A DNA stretch of 5,213 bases, from NCBI GenBank assembly GCA_003524335.1, contig DQHV01000251.1:1-5213 (forward strand), read 5' to 3'. A program made the translations under genes and the position numbers. Each line of letters opens with the position of its first letter. Positions within the stretch are counted from its first letter, which is position 1. The stretch comes from Candidatus Aminicenantota bacterium. GTDB lineage: Bacteria; Acidobacteriota; Aminicenantia; Aminicenantales; UBA8522. The notes beneath the pieces were generated by a model. The model had not been told where the DNA came from, ran no database searches, and worked only from the letters and a program-made list of their open reading frames with translations. Below are positions 1 through 5,213 of the stretch, one piece after another.

Positions 1-451
1 CTGTCTCCGGCCAGTGGACGAAGGGCGTGGAAAGGAACCTCAGCGTGGCGCCGCCCAGGGGGAGCGTTTCGCCGTCGGCGACGACGCGGACGCCGTCCTC
101 GACGCCAAAAAAGCCGCGCAGCATCTCCTTGGTCTTGGCGGACCCGAGGATGACGGCCTGGGGCGCCAGCTTCCGGAAGATGCGGAGGAGCCCGGTGTGA
201 TCGGGCTCCATGTGGTTAACGACGATATAGTCGATCTTGGAGACGTCTATGAGCTCCTCGATCTGCGATATGTACTCGTCCGCTTTGATGGACTTGGTCA
301 GGTCGATGAGCGCCGTCTTGTCGCCTTTGACCAAATAGGAATTATAGGTGACGCCCTCCTGGGTGATCGGCCAGAGGCCTTCGAAGAGGTCCGTCGTCCG
401 GTCGTTGACACCGACCCAGAAGATCCCGGGCTTGAGCTCGCGTGCGGGCAT
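1..451 (-). CDS. Flavodiiron protein (A-type flavoprotein, FprA/ROO family), N-terminal part, cut by the window edge
   Basis: This is the metallo-beta-lactamase-like half of a flavodiiron protein, a cytoplasmic enzyme that reduces O2 to water and/or NO to N2O using a diiron site and FMN. About 150 residues are visible; family members have about 400, so the rest of this domain and the flavodoxin domain lie beyond position 1. The diiron motif is clear: NHMEPDHTG at residues 79-87 gives H80-x-E82-x-D84-H85, and FVHWPE (144-149) supplies the next iron-ligand histidine, H146. LFEGLWPI (22-29) and YNSYL (36-40) are also family-typical near the N-terminus. The remaining ligands (an Asp and a His) are not visible, so integrity cannot be judged. 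The start ATG at 451-449 is preferred over the in-frame ATG at 457-455, which lies too close to the Shine-Dalgarno. Such enzymes are typical of anaerobes and microaerophiles coping with oxygen or NO. Whether O2 or NO is the substrate cannot be told from this part. Confidence 0.93.
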   Translation of the reverse strand, partial: MPARELKPGIFWVGVNDRTTDLFEGLWPITQEGVTYNSYLVKGDKTALIDLTKSIKADEYISQIEELIDVSKIDYIVVNHMEPDHTGLLRIFRKLAPQAVILGSAKTKEMLRGFFGVEDGVRVVADGETLPLGGATLRFLSTPFVHWPET

Positions 452-460
452 GATCATTCA

Positions 461-466
461 CCTCCA
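461..466 (-). promoter_or_regulatory. Shine-Dalgarno of the flavodiiron gene
   Basis: On the minus strand TGGAGG is followed by TGA, giving a long match to the anti-Shine-Dalgarno of 16S rRNA. It lies 9 nt before the ATG at 451 but only 3 nt before the alternative ATG at 457. The site therefore favours the downstream ATG as the start. Confidence 0.75.
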
Positions 467-494
467 GGGGGATAAGGAGAGCGTTTGAACAGAT

Positions 495-503
495 AGTATA
501 CCA
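495..503 (-). promoter_or_regulatory. Possible extended -10 promoter for the flavodiiron gene
   Basis: The minus strand reads TGGTATACT here: a TGn extension directly in front of TATACT, which matches TATAAT at 5 of 6 positions. No good -35 hexamer is present at the usual distance, as is acceptable for extended -10 promoters. Transcription would start near 488, leaving a leader of about 37 nt with the GGAGG site in it. It sits in the 58-bp gap after the glycerate kinase stop codon, so the flavodiiron gene could be expressed independently of the kinase gene. Confidence 0.45.
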
Positions 504-509
504 TGAACT

Positions 510-1958
510 TCAGCCGGCAGCCGGATCGAGGAGAAAGAGCCGCAGGTCCATGACGTTGGTCCGGGTCGGGCCGGTGATGATCAGGCCTCCCGTCTTCTTG
601 AAAAAATTGTAGGAATCGTTTCTCTCCAGGTATTCCTCGGCGGATAGATTGCGCTTCGCCGCCCGGAGGGCCGTGGCCGCGTCGGCCCAGGCGCCGGCAG
701 CGTCGGTCGGACCGTCCCGGCCGTCCGTCCCCAGGCTGGCAACCAGGAACTTCCAGGCGTGCGGAACCGCGTTCGCCGGACTGAAAGGCTGTCTCTTCAT
801 GAACTCCAGGAGAGACGCCAGAACAAACTCCGTATTCCGGCCTCCCCTCCCCTTCCCCTTGACCGTCACCGTCAACTCGCCGCCGGATAGGAGGCAAAGG
901 GGCGCTCTTTTGGTTTTTTCCGATCGGGCCACCCCGGCCGCAATCGAGGCATATTCCCGGGCCGCTTCCCGGGCTTCCCCGGAATCGCCGGCGCAGAGGA
1001 TGACGGGACGAAAACCCAGCCGCTTGGCCCGGCCGGCCGCCGCCGTTAGGGCCGTTCCGTTATCGCCGATGACTAATGTCGAGACATTCCGAAAAACGCG
1101 GTCCCCTTTCTTGAGTGTCTCCGGGATCAGCCCGGTGAGTCCCGCCTTGATGACTGTTCGTACCGCGTCCGGCGCCTTGGCCCACAAGCGGTATTTTTTC
1201 AGGGTGCGCCGCGCGTCCGCGTATGTCGTCGAATCCCAATGGGTCGGGCCGGAAGCGATACTCTCCAGGTCGTTCCCGACGACGTCCGAGAGCACAAGGT
1301 TGACGACACGAGCCGGATAGGCGGCTTCGGCCAGCCGGCCTCCCTTGACCCCCGACAGGTGCTTCCGGACCGTGTTCAACTCAACGATGTCGGCCCCGGC
1401 GCGGAGAAGCTCGTCGGTCACCAGTCTTTTATCGGCCAGGGTTACAGGCGGACGGGGCAAGCAGACCTGGGCGGACGCCCCGCCGGATATAAGCACGAAA
1501 ACGAGGTCTTTTGCACCTGCTTTTTGAGCCAAATTAACGATCCTCCGGGCCGCCCGGACGCTTCTCTCGTCCGGGAGAGGATGGGCCGCCGGAAGGCAGG
1601 TGATTTTTTCCGCTGAAACCCTTTGCCCCGGACGGCAGACCGCTATTCCTTCAGTCAGCCGGCTGCCCAAAACCCTCGCCAGGGTCTCGGCCATGAAAGG
1701 CGCGGCCTTGCCGATGGCAATGAGAAAGACACGTTCATATGAGTTCAAGTCGAACACTCTGCCCCGGATGCTGAGCCTCGACCCTTGGCGATGGACGCTC
1801 CGGCGGACGAGCCGGTCCGCAGCCACCTCTCTTAAAGCCGCTTTGAAAATTTTCTGGGCCGCATCCGGAAGATAGCGTCGCCGCCGCTTTGCCTTCATCA
1901 TTATTACTATACTCGATTCCCTTTTTAGCTTCACGCGATCTTCACCTTTCCTTGACAC
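510..1958 (-). CDS. Glycerate 2-kinase, class II (DUF4147 + MOFRL domains; GckA/TtuD type)
   Basis: The predicted cytoplasmic enzyme phosphorylates D-glycerate with ATP to 2-phosphoglycerate, feeding glycerate from glyoxylate, tartrate, serine or sugar-acid breakdown into lower glycolysis. Numbering from the GTG at 1958 (482 codons), the N-terminal domain starts near residue 30 and holds IAIGKAA (80-86, with the conserved lysine K84), ISGGASA (157-163), HLSGVKGGRLA (200-210) and LSDVVGNDLESIASGPT (223-239). The C-terminal MOFRL domain holds LLSGGELTVTVKGKGRGGRN (356-375), SLGTDGRDGPTDAAGA (408-423), NDSYNFF (447-453) and GPTRTNVMDL (463-472). Length and motif order fit an intact enzyme. The usual SGGGSAL loop reads SGGASAQ here, and GPTGTN reads GPTRTN. 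The start is uncertain. GTG 1958 has GGAGG only 2 nt away; GTG 1934 has AGGTGA 7 nt upstream; ATG 1901 fits the usual family N-terminus but has no good Shine-Dalgarno. The gene is divergent from the histidine kinase and lies upstream of the flavodiiron gene. Confidence 0.93.
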   Translation of the reverse strand: MSRKGEDRVKLKRESSIVIMMKAKRRRRYLPDAAQKIFKAALREVAADRLVRRSVHRQGSRLSIRGRVFDLNSYERVFLIAIGKAAPFMAETLARVLGSRLTEGIAVCRPGQRVSAEKITCLPAAHPLPDERSVRAARRIVNLAQKAGAKDLVFVLISGGASAQVCLPRPPVTLADKRLVTDELLRAGADIVELNTVRKHLSGVKGGRLAEAAYPARVVNLVLSDVVGNDLESIASGPTHWDSTTYADARRTLKKYRLWAKAPDAVRTVIKAGLTGLIPETLKKGDRVFRNVSTLVIGDNGTALTAAAGRAKRLGFRPVILCAGDSGEAREAAREYASIAAGVARSEKTKRAPLCLLSGGELTVTVKGKGRGGRNTEFVLASLLEFMKRQPFSPANAVPHAWKFLVASLGTDGRDGPTDAAGAWADAATALRAAKRNLSAEEYLERNDSYNFFKKTGGLIITGPTRTNVMDLRLFLLDPAAG

Positions 1959-1981
1959 CGCCTCCCGGCCGGCGATATGCT
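1952..1981 (+). promoter_or_regulatory. Predicted sigma-70-type promoter for the histidine kinase operon
   Basis: A perfect -35 hexamer TTGACA (1952-1957) is separated by 18 nt from TATGCT (1976-1981), which matches the -10 consensus at 4 of 6 positions. Transcription would start near 1988 and leave a leader of about 70 nt before the kinase ATG. The start point would fall on the first half-site of the 11-bp repeat array (1985-2012). A regulator bound there would be expected to repress this promoter. The -35 also overlaps a further CTTGAC at 1951-1956, which is 34 bp from the first array half-site and so 1 bp out of the 11-bp phase. Confidence 0.45.
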
Positions 1982-1984
1982 GGG

Positions 1985-2012
1985 CTTAACCGGATCTTGA
2001 CCGAATCTTGAC
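1985..2012 (+). promoter_or_regulatory. Array of three 11-bp-spaced CTTgAC direct repeats, putative response-regulator operator
   Basis: CTTAAC (1985-1990), CTTGAC (1996-2001) and CTTGAC (2007-2012) recur at exactly 11-bp steps, each separated by 5 bp. Head-to-tail half-sites one helical turn apart are the known architecture for OmpR/PhoB-family winged-helix regulators such as PhoB and Bacillus PhoP. A regulator of that family is encoded in this operon at 4102-4785, and a matching array precedes the exported TPR gene at 4810. The core at 1996-2010 and that at 4810-4824 agree at 14 of 15 bases. Autoregulation of the two-component operon is inferred. The site lies between divergent genes, so it could also affect the glycerate kinase. 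A possible alternative -10, TATCCT (2027-2032), lies 14 nt past the last half-site and would suit activation instead of repression. Confidence 0.68.
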
Positions 2013-2057
2013 CCGCCGAGGGATGTTATCCTCCGTGGTGTGGTGTTAATCTAAACG

Positions 2058-4100
2058 ATGGGTGACCGAATGCCGAATTCTCCGGTCCGCCGTCCGGCCC
2101 GGCCGCGCTTCTTCCTGGGGCCGAGCCAGAGACTTGTCGGAGTCTTCGTCCTCTTCATCCTGCTTCCGGGCGCGTTCCTCGGCGTTTTCGCGCTGCGGGT
2201 GTTGAGGCAGGAAGGCCAGCTCGCCAGACAGCGCACGCGCGAGCGTCTGGAAAGAACGGCCGAAGAAATCGGCCGCGACCTGAATTTGGAGTTCCGGCGT
2301 TGGAATGATGCGGCCCGGACCGCGGCCGGGGTGAAGACATTCGACGCGGGTTCCTTTCCCGAGATCGTCCGCCTGGCTCTCCTGGAACCGGGCGGCGGTG
2401 TGTATTTGTCCGTATCCGACAAAGGTCTCGAGGCGTTCCCTGCCGGGGCTTTGCTGTATGTCTCGCCTGCGATGCTGCCGTCTCGAACTTCGCCAAGCCG
2501 ATTTCCCGCCGGGCTGGCCGAAGCCGAATCCCTGGAAATGGCCCGGGAAGATTATCCAAACGCCATCCGCGCTTACCGAAACCTGCTCGATTCGGCCGAC
2601 GCCGGGCTGCGGCCGCTGATCCTCCAGCGCCTCGCCCGGACGCTCCGCAAGGCCGGAAAGCCCGGAGAGGCCGCCGGAGCTTACCGGGAACTCCAGCGCC
2701 TGAATACGGCTTGGATCGGAGGGCTGCCTTCGGACCTCATCGCCCAATCCGAACTCTGCTCTCTTGCCGCCGAGCGTGGCGATTCGGTTGGACTGTCTCA
2801 AACGGCCATGGCTTTTTATCGCGATCTGGCGACGGGGAAATGGCTTCTCGACAAACCTCGTTATCTCTTCTATTCCGACCGCTGCCGGACCTGGTGCCGG
2901 GAGAGCCTGGTCGCGCCGGACGAATTCGACCGCGTCCGAACGACGGAGGAGCGAAAGCTCGCCCTCTCCCGAGCAGCCGAGGACTTGCTGAACCTACCCC
3001 GAGGTATGTTTTCCGGAGAAGCCAACGCGCACCTCGCCTTCTGGAATACCGATCCTTTTGCGATGGTCGTGCTTTCCGCCGACTTCCTGGAATCGCGCTG
3101 GTGGCCCCAACTCCTCACAACCCGGGGGGAAGACCTCGAGGGGACTCTGTCCACTCCCGACGGTCAGACGGTTTTCGGATCGCCTCCCTCGGAGACGCCC
3201 CCTCTCGCTGTGACCCACGACTTCCGGATCGACGACACACCGTGGCTCCTGCAGATTTGGCCCGTCCGGCCGGAGGCGATTTACGCGGATATCAGGCAAA
3301 GACAGGCGCTCTCCATAGGGATTCTGGCGTTCGTCGCGGTGCTTCTGGCCTTCGGGAGCTACATCACGGTCCGGATCGTGAGACGGGAGCTCGAGATCGC
3401 CAGGCTCCGGGCCGATTTTGTCTCGACGGTCTCCCACGAATTCCGCTCTCCATTGACGGGGATACGGCAACTTGGTGGAATGCTGCTCGATGGGCGCGTC
3501 ACCGACCCGGTGAAACAGCAAGGCTATTTCAGGATGATCGTCCAGGAGAGCGACAGGCTGGCCCGCCTTGTCGAAAATATCCTCGACTTCTCCCGCATAG
3601 AAGAAGGCCGCAGGGAGTACCGGTTTGAGCCGCTCGACCCAACCCCATGGCTGCGGAAGCTGGTCGCCGATTTCAAGGCGGAAATCGCGGTGACCGGAGC
3701 GGCGGTCGAAGCGGACATCCCGGACGGGCTTCCCGCCATGTCGGCCGACCGCGAAGCGCTGGGATCGGCGGTCCGCAACCTCCTCGACAACGCCGTGAAG
3801 TACTCTCCCGGGGCGAAGACGGTTTGGCTCGACGCCTTGGCCGAGGGCGGCGAAATCAGGATCGCCGTCCGCGACCGGGGAGTCGGGATCTCCGAGCAAG
3901 ACCGGAAGCATATCTTCGACCGGTTCTACAGGGCCGATGGAGAGATTTCGAAGCGGGTCAAGGGAGCGGGGCTCGGGCTCAGCCTTGTCAGGTATATTGT
4001 GACGGCCCATGGGGGCACGGTCGAATGCCAGAGCCGGGTCGGTGAGGGCAGCACCTTCACGATCCGGCTTCCGATCGCGCCCCTGACAGGAGGAGGTTGA
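2058..4100 (+). CDS. Membrane sensor histidine kinase with large TPR-like extracytoplasmic sensor region
   Basis: This is the sensor of a two-component system, an inner-membrane kinase that should phosphorylate the regulator encoded 1 nt downstream. Order over 680 residues: a basic N-terminus; membrane helix 1 (about 26-48); a charged, probably coiled helix (50-82); an extracytoplasmic region to about 415; membrane helix 2 (about 417-440); HisKA; HATPase_c. Within the sensor, about 155-255 reads as TPR-like helical pairs (DYPNAIRAYRNLL, then GKPGEAAGAYRELQRL). About 360-405 (GTLSTPDGQTVFG ... PWLLQIWPV) resembles a membrane-proximal Cache/PAS-like fold, which is only a suggestion. The kinase core is complete: SHEFRSPLT with phospho-acceptor H460, N box RNLLDNAVKY (N578), G1 DRGVGI (606-611), F box IFDRFYRAD (619-627), G2 GAGLGLSL (636-643). 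There is no HAMP domain; about 15 residues link helix 2 to HisKA. The ligand is unknown. ATG 2058 lacks a clear Shine-Dalgarno; in-frame ATG 2070, with GGGTGA 4 nt upstream, is a good alternative. Confidence 0.94.
   Translation: MGDRMPNSPVRRPARPRFFLGPSQRLVGVFVLFILLPGAFLGVFALRVLRQEGQLARQRTRERLERTAEEIGRDLNLEFRRWNDAARTAAGVKTFDAGSFPEIVRLALLEPGGGVYLSVSDKGLEAFPAGALLYVSPAMLPSRTSPSRFPAGLAEAESLEMAREDYPNAIRAYRNLLDSADAGLRPLILQRLARTLRKAGKPGEAAGAYRELQRLNTAWIGGLPSDLIAQSELCSLAAERGDSVGLSQTAMAFYRDLATGKWLLDKPRYLFYSDRCRTWCRESLVAPDEFDRVRTTEERKLALSRAAEDLLNLPRGMFSGEANAHLAFWNTDPFAMVVLSADFLESRWWPQLLTTRGEDLEGTLSTPDGQTVFGSPPSETPPLAVTHDFRIDDTPWLLQIWPVRPEAIYADIRQRQALSIGILAFVAVLLAFGSYITVRIVRRELEIARLRADFVSTVSHEFRSPLTGIRQLGGMLLDGRVTDPVKQQGYFRMIVQESDRLARLVENILDFSRIEEGRREYRFEPLDPTPWLRKLVADFKAEIAVTGAAVEADIPDGLPAMSADREALGSAVRNLLDNAVKYSPGAKTVWLDALAEGGEIRIAVRDRGVGISEQDRKHIFDRFYRADGEISKRVKGAGLGLSLVRYIVTAHGGTVECQSRVGEGSTFTIRLPIAPLTGGG
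4091..4096 (+). promoter_or_regulatory. Shine-Dalgarno of the response regulator, inside the kinase gene
   Basis: AGGAGG ends 5 nt before the ATG at 4102 and lies in the last codons of the histidine kinase gene, whose TGA is at 4098-4100. The overlap suggests translational coupling, keeping kinase and regulator production linked. Confidence 0.8.
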
Positions 4101-4101
4101 G

Positions 4102-4785
4102 ATGAACGAACGCATCCTCGTCGTGGAGGACGAACCGACGATCGCGACGGGCCTTCGGGACGACTTGGAGCTCGAGGGATTCACCGTGGAGGTCGCCGAC
4201 GACGGAGCGGCAGCATTGAGCCGGATCCTCGAGGGAAAGTTCGACCTCATCCTGCTCGACTTGATGCTGCCCGGGATGGACGGTCTCGAGGTCTGCCGCC
4301 AGGCCCGTTTGAAGGGCGACCGCACTCCGGTCATCATGCTCACGGCCAAGGGGCAGGAGGTGGACAAGGTAGTGGGCCTCGAATTGGGGGCGGACGACTA
4401 CGTCACCAAACCCTTCAGCCGGCGCGAGCTCCTCGCCCGGATCAAGGCCGTGCTGCGCCGCGTCCAAGACGGTCCGGGGCCGAGCGGTGTTTATCGTTTC
4501 GGCGCCGTCACCGTCGACACCGGCCGGTGCGAAGTCTCGCGACGGGGCGAGAAGATCGACCTGACCGCCATGGAATTCAAGCTCCTCAAGATCTTCCTGG
4601 AACACCGCGGCCGGGTCCTGACGATCGACGAGCTGATGCAGGAGGGCTGGGGCTCCGATGCCGTCCTGACAGACCGGGTGATCTACACACATGTCAGCAA
4701 CCTCCGCAACAAATTGGAGGAGAATCCTCAAAAACCGCGATTTCTGATCGGCGTCCGGGGTATCGGATACCGGTTCGACGGGTAG
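4102..4785 (+). CDS. OmpR/PhoB-family DNA-binding response regulator
   Basis: This is the cytoplasmic output protein of the two-component system: phosphorylated by the kinase just upstream, it binds promoter DNA as a dimer. It has 227 residues, the normal family length. The receiver domain (about 3-118) has the acidic pocket E9/D10, phospho-acceptor D53 in LILLDLMLPGMDG, T81 in MLTAK and K103 in YVTKPF, so it should be phosphorylatable. A short linker (about 121-129) leads to a winged-helix Trans_reg_C domain (about 131-225) with LTAMEFKLLKIFLEHRG, the recognition-helix region DRVIYTHVSNLRNKLE (191-206) and the C-terminal hairpin VRGIGYRF. It follows the kinase stop codon by 1 nt, with AGGAGG 5 nt before its ATG. 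Its likely targets are the two arrays of 11-bp direct repeats at 1985-2012 and 4810-4848, since this family binds tandem half-sites at that spacing. The assignment to these sites is inferred. No terminator hairpin is visible after its TAG. Confidence 0.97.
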   Translation: MNERILVVEDEPTIATGLRDDLELEGFTVEVADDGAAALSRILEGKFDLILLDLMLPGMDGLEVCRQARLKGDRTPVIMLTAKGQEVDKVVGLELGADDYVTKPFSRRELLARIKAVLRRVQDGPGPSGVYRFGAVTVDTGRCEVSRRGEKIDLTAMEFKLLKIFLEHRGRVLTIDELMQEGWGSDAVLTDRVIYTHVSNLRNKLEENPQKPRFLIGVRGIGYRFDG

Positions 4786-4809
4786 GGGTGTTCAGGCGGG
4801 AGCGGTGGC

Positions 4810-4853
4810 CTTGACCGAAACTTGGATAAGGCTTGACCCAAGCTTGGAGCAAA
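4810..4853 (+). promoter_or_regulatory. Array of four 11-bp-spaced CTTG(AC/GA) direct repeats, putative response-regulator operator
   Basis: Half-sites CTTGAC (4810), CTTGGA (4821), CTTGAC (4832) and CTTGGA (4843) follow each other at exactly 11 bp, filling most of the gap between the regulator gene and the exported TPR gene. The two forms alternate, so the array is also a 22-bp repeat of two units, as expected for two tandem dimers of an OmpR/PhoB-type protein. Its first unit and the start of the second match the array before the kinase operon (14 of 15 bases against 1996-2010). The array ends about 17-21 nt before a good -10 hexamer. The last unit therefore overlaps the place of a -35 element, a layout typical of activator-dependent promoters of the PhoB kind. 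Activation of the TPR gene by the regulator encoded at 4102 is inferred. Confidence 0.75.
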
Positions 4854-4869
4854 GAAGATGCACTTTCCT

Positions 4870-4875
4870 TATCAT
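4870..4875 (+). promoter_or_regulatory. Predicted -10 element for the exported TPR gene
   Basis: TATCAT matches TATAAT at 5 of 6 positions. The hexamer 17 nt upstream (GAGCAA) is not a recognisable -35, and the 11-bp repeat array covers that place. A start near 4882 would leave a leader of about 18 nt containing GGGAGG (4888-4893). Confidence 0.45.
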
Positions 4876-4899
4876 GTCATCGAACTCGGGAGGTGCAAG

Positions 4900-5213
4900 A
4901 TGAAAAAATCAAGTTTGCTTTCGCTGATCGTTCTGGCCCTGGCCGTCTCTCTGCTGCCGGCGGGTCAAACGGCGCAGAAATCCCAGTCGGCGGACGTCCT
5001 TCTCGGCGCCGCGCTTCATCAAGAAGAGGTGGAGGGGAACCTCGAGGCGGCGATCAAGATTTACCAGAAGCTGCTCGCGGATTTTCCCGGGAACCGGCCG
5101 CAGGCGGCCCAGGCCCAGTTCCGCATCGGGATGTGCTACGAGAAACTGGGCCGGGAAGAGGCCCAAAAAGCCTATCAAACAGTTATCCAGAACTATGGCG
5201 AACAAAAAGAAAT
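4900..5213 (+). CDS. Exported TPR-repeat protein, N-terminal part, cut by the window edge
   Basis: The first 104 residues of a secreted protein are visible. K2/K3 and a hydrophobic stretch (about 5-19) form a Sec signal peptide, probably cleaved after GQTA near residue 25. No lipobox cysteine is present, so it is probably not a lipoprotein. Two TPR-like helical pairs follow: about 33-62 (LLGAALHQEEVEGNLEAAIK...) and about 69-100 (AAQAQFRIGMCYEKLGREEA...). This N-terminal pattern is familiar from Acidobacteriota/Aminicenantes exported proteins whose C-terminal parts vary (for example beta-propeller or peptidase domains). What follows here is outside the window, so no enzymatic role can be given. 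The ATG has GGGAGG 6 nt upstream, a clear start. The gene lies 114 bp after the response regulator, behind the four-repeat array, and is the likeliest direct target of that regulator. Confidence 0.9.
   Translation, partial: MKKSSLLSLIVLALAVSLLPAGQTAQKSQSADVLLGAALHQEEVEGNLEAAIKIYQKLLADFPGNRPQAAQAQFRIGMCYEKLGREEAQKAYQTVIQNYGEQKE

Noticed and set aside
14..475. Plus-strand open frame opposite the flavodiiron gene
   Set aside because: The minus strand encodes clear diiron-site motifs and has a good ribosome site. The plus-strand translation resembles no known protein.
856..866. Single CTTGACC copies inside the glycerate kinase gene (here and near 1345)
   Set aside because: They are isolated, lie in coding sequence and have no second half-site 11 bp away, so they lack the feature that makes the two intergenic arrays convincing.
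649..1320. Plus-strand open frames opposite the glycerate kinase (also 1239-1616 and 1600-1875)
   Set aside because: They are shadows of a full-length glycerate kinase with conserved motifs along its whole length.
2014..2052. Promoter for the glycerate kinase on the minus strand (TTAACA followed by TAACAT)
   Set aside because: The spacer is only 15 nt and the -10 match is weak, so it was not listed as a feature. A promoter is expected in this 99-bp divergent region but cannot be placed.
2711..3628. Open plus-strand frame of 305 codons within the histidine kinase
   Set aside because: It is a frame-shifted shadow of the kinase, arginine-rich and without domain signatures. The real frame runs through it unbroken.
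2994..4367. Long open frame on the minus strand opposite the histidine kinase (457 codons), and a similar one at 2046-2801
   Set aside because: Both lie opposite a kinase with every expected motif in frame, and their translations are rich in Arg/Pro/Gly with no recognisable domain. Long antisense frames are expected in G+C-rich coding DNA.
4057..4731. Minus-strand open frame opposite the response regulator
   Set aside because: It is antisense to a complete OmpR-type protein with all receiver and DNA-binding motifs, and is a composition artefact.
4786..4809. Possible terminator after the response regulator
   Set aside because: No inverted repeat followed by a T tract is visible, so read-through into the TPR gene cannot be excluded.

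Overview
The window is a G+C-rich bacterial segment with five protein-coding genes and two short intergenic control regions. Two genes face left: a partial flavodiiron protein (1-451) and a class II glycerate 2-kinase (510-1958). Three face right: a membrane sensor histidine kinase (2058-4100), an OmpR/PhoB-type response regulator (4102-4785), and the start of an exported TPR protein (4900 to the window end). No RNA genes, insertion sequences, CRISPR arrays or attachment sites were seen. The style of the exported TPR protein (AALHQEEVEGNLEAAIKIY, then GMCYEKLGREEAQKAY) and the flavodiiron protein suggest an anaerobic or microaerobic member of the Acidobacteriota/Aminicenantes type. That placement is inference from recognition, not a computed assignment.

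Left half (minus strand). The glycerate kinase is complete and ends 58 bp before the flavodiiron protein starts. The gap has no terminator-like hairpin, so the two may be co-transcribed, but it carries an extended -10 element and a strong Shine-Dalgarno for the flavodiiron gene. The first gene joins glycerate to glycolysis as 2-phosphoglycerate. The second is expected to remove O2 or NO. No direct functional link between them is visible.

Right half (plus strand). The kinase and regulator form a tight operon with 1 nt between them and the regulator's Shine-Dalgarno inside the end of the kinase gene. The kinase has two membrane segments enclosing about 370 extracytoplasmic residues, part of which looks TPR-like, and it has no HAMP domain. 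The next gene is an exported TPR protein, 114 bp downstream.

The most interesting signal is in the non-coding DNA. Just upstream of the kinase there are three CTTgAC half-sites at exactly 11-bp steps (1985, 1996, 2007). Just upstream of the exported TPR gene there are four CTTG(AC/GA) half-sites, again at exactly 11-bp steps (4810, 4821, 4832, 4843). The two arrays share a 15-base core with one mismatch. Tandem direct repeats of 11 bp are the binding architecture of OmpR/PhoB-family regulators, and such a regulator is encoded between them. The simplest model is a self-contained circuit in which the regulator controls its own operon and the exported TPR protein next door. The divergent glycerate kinase may be affected too.
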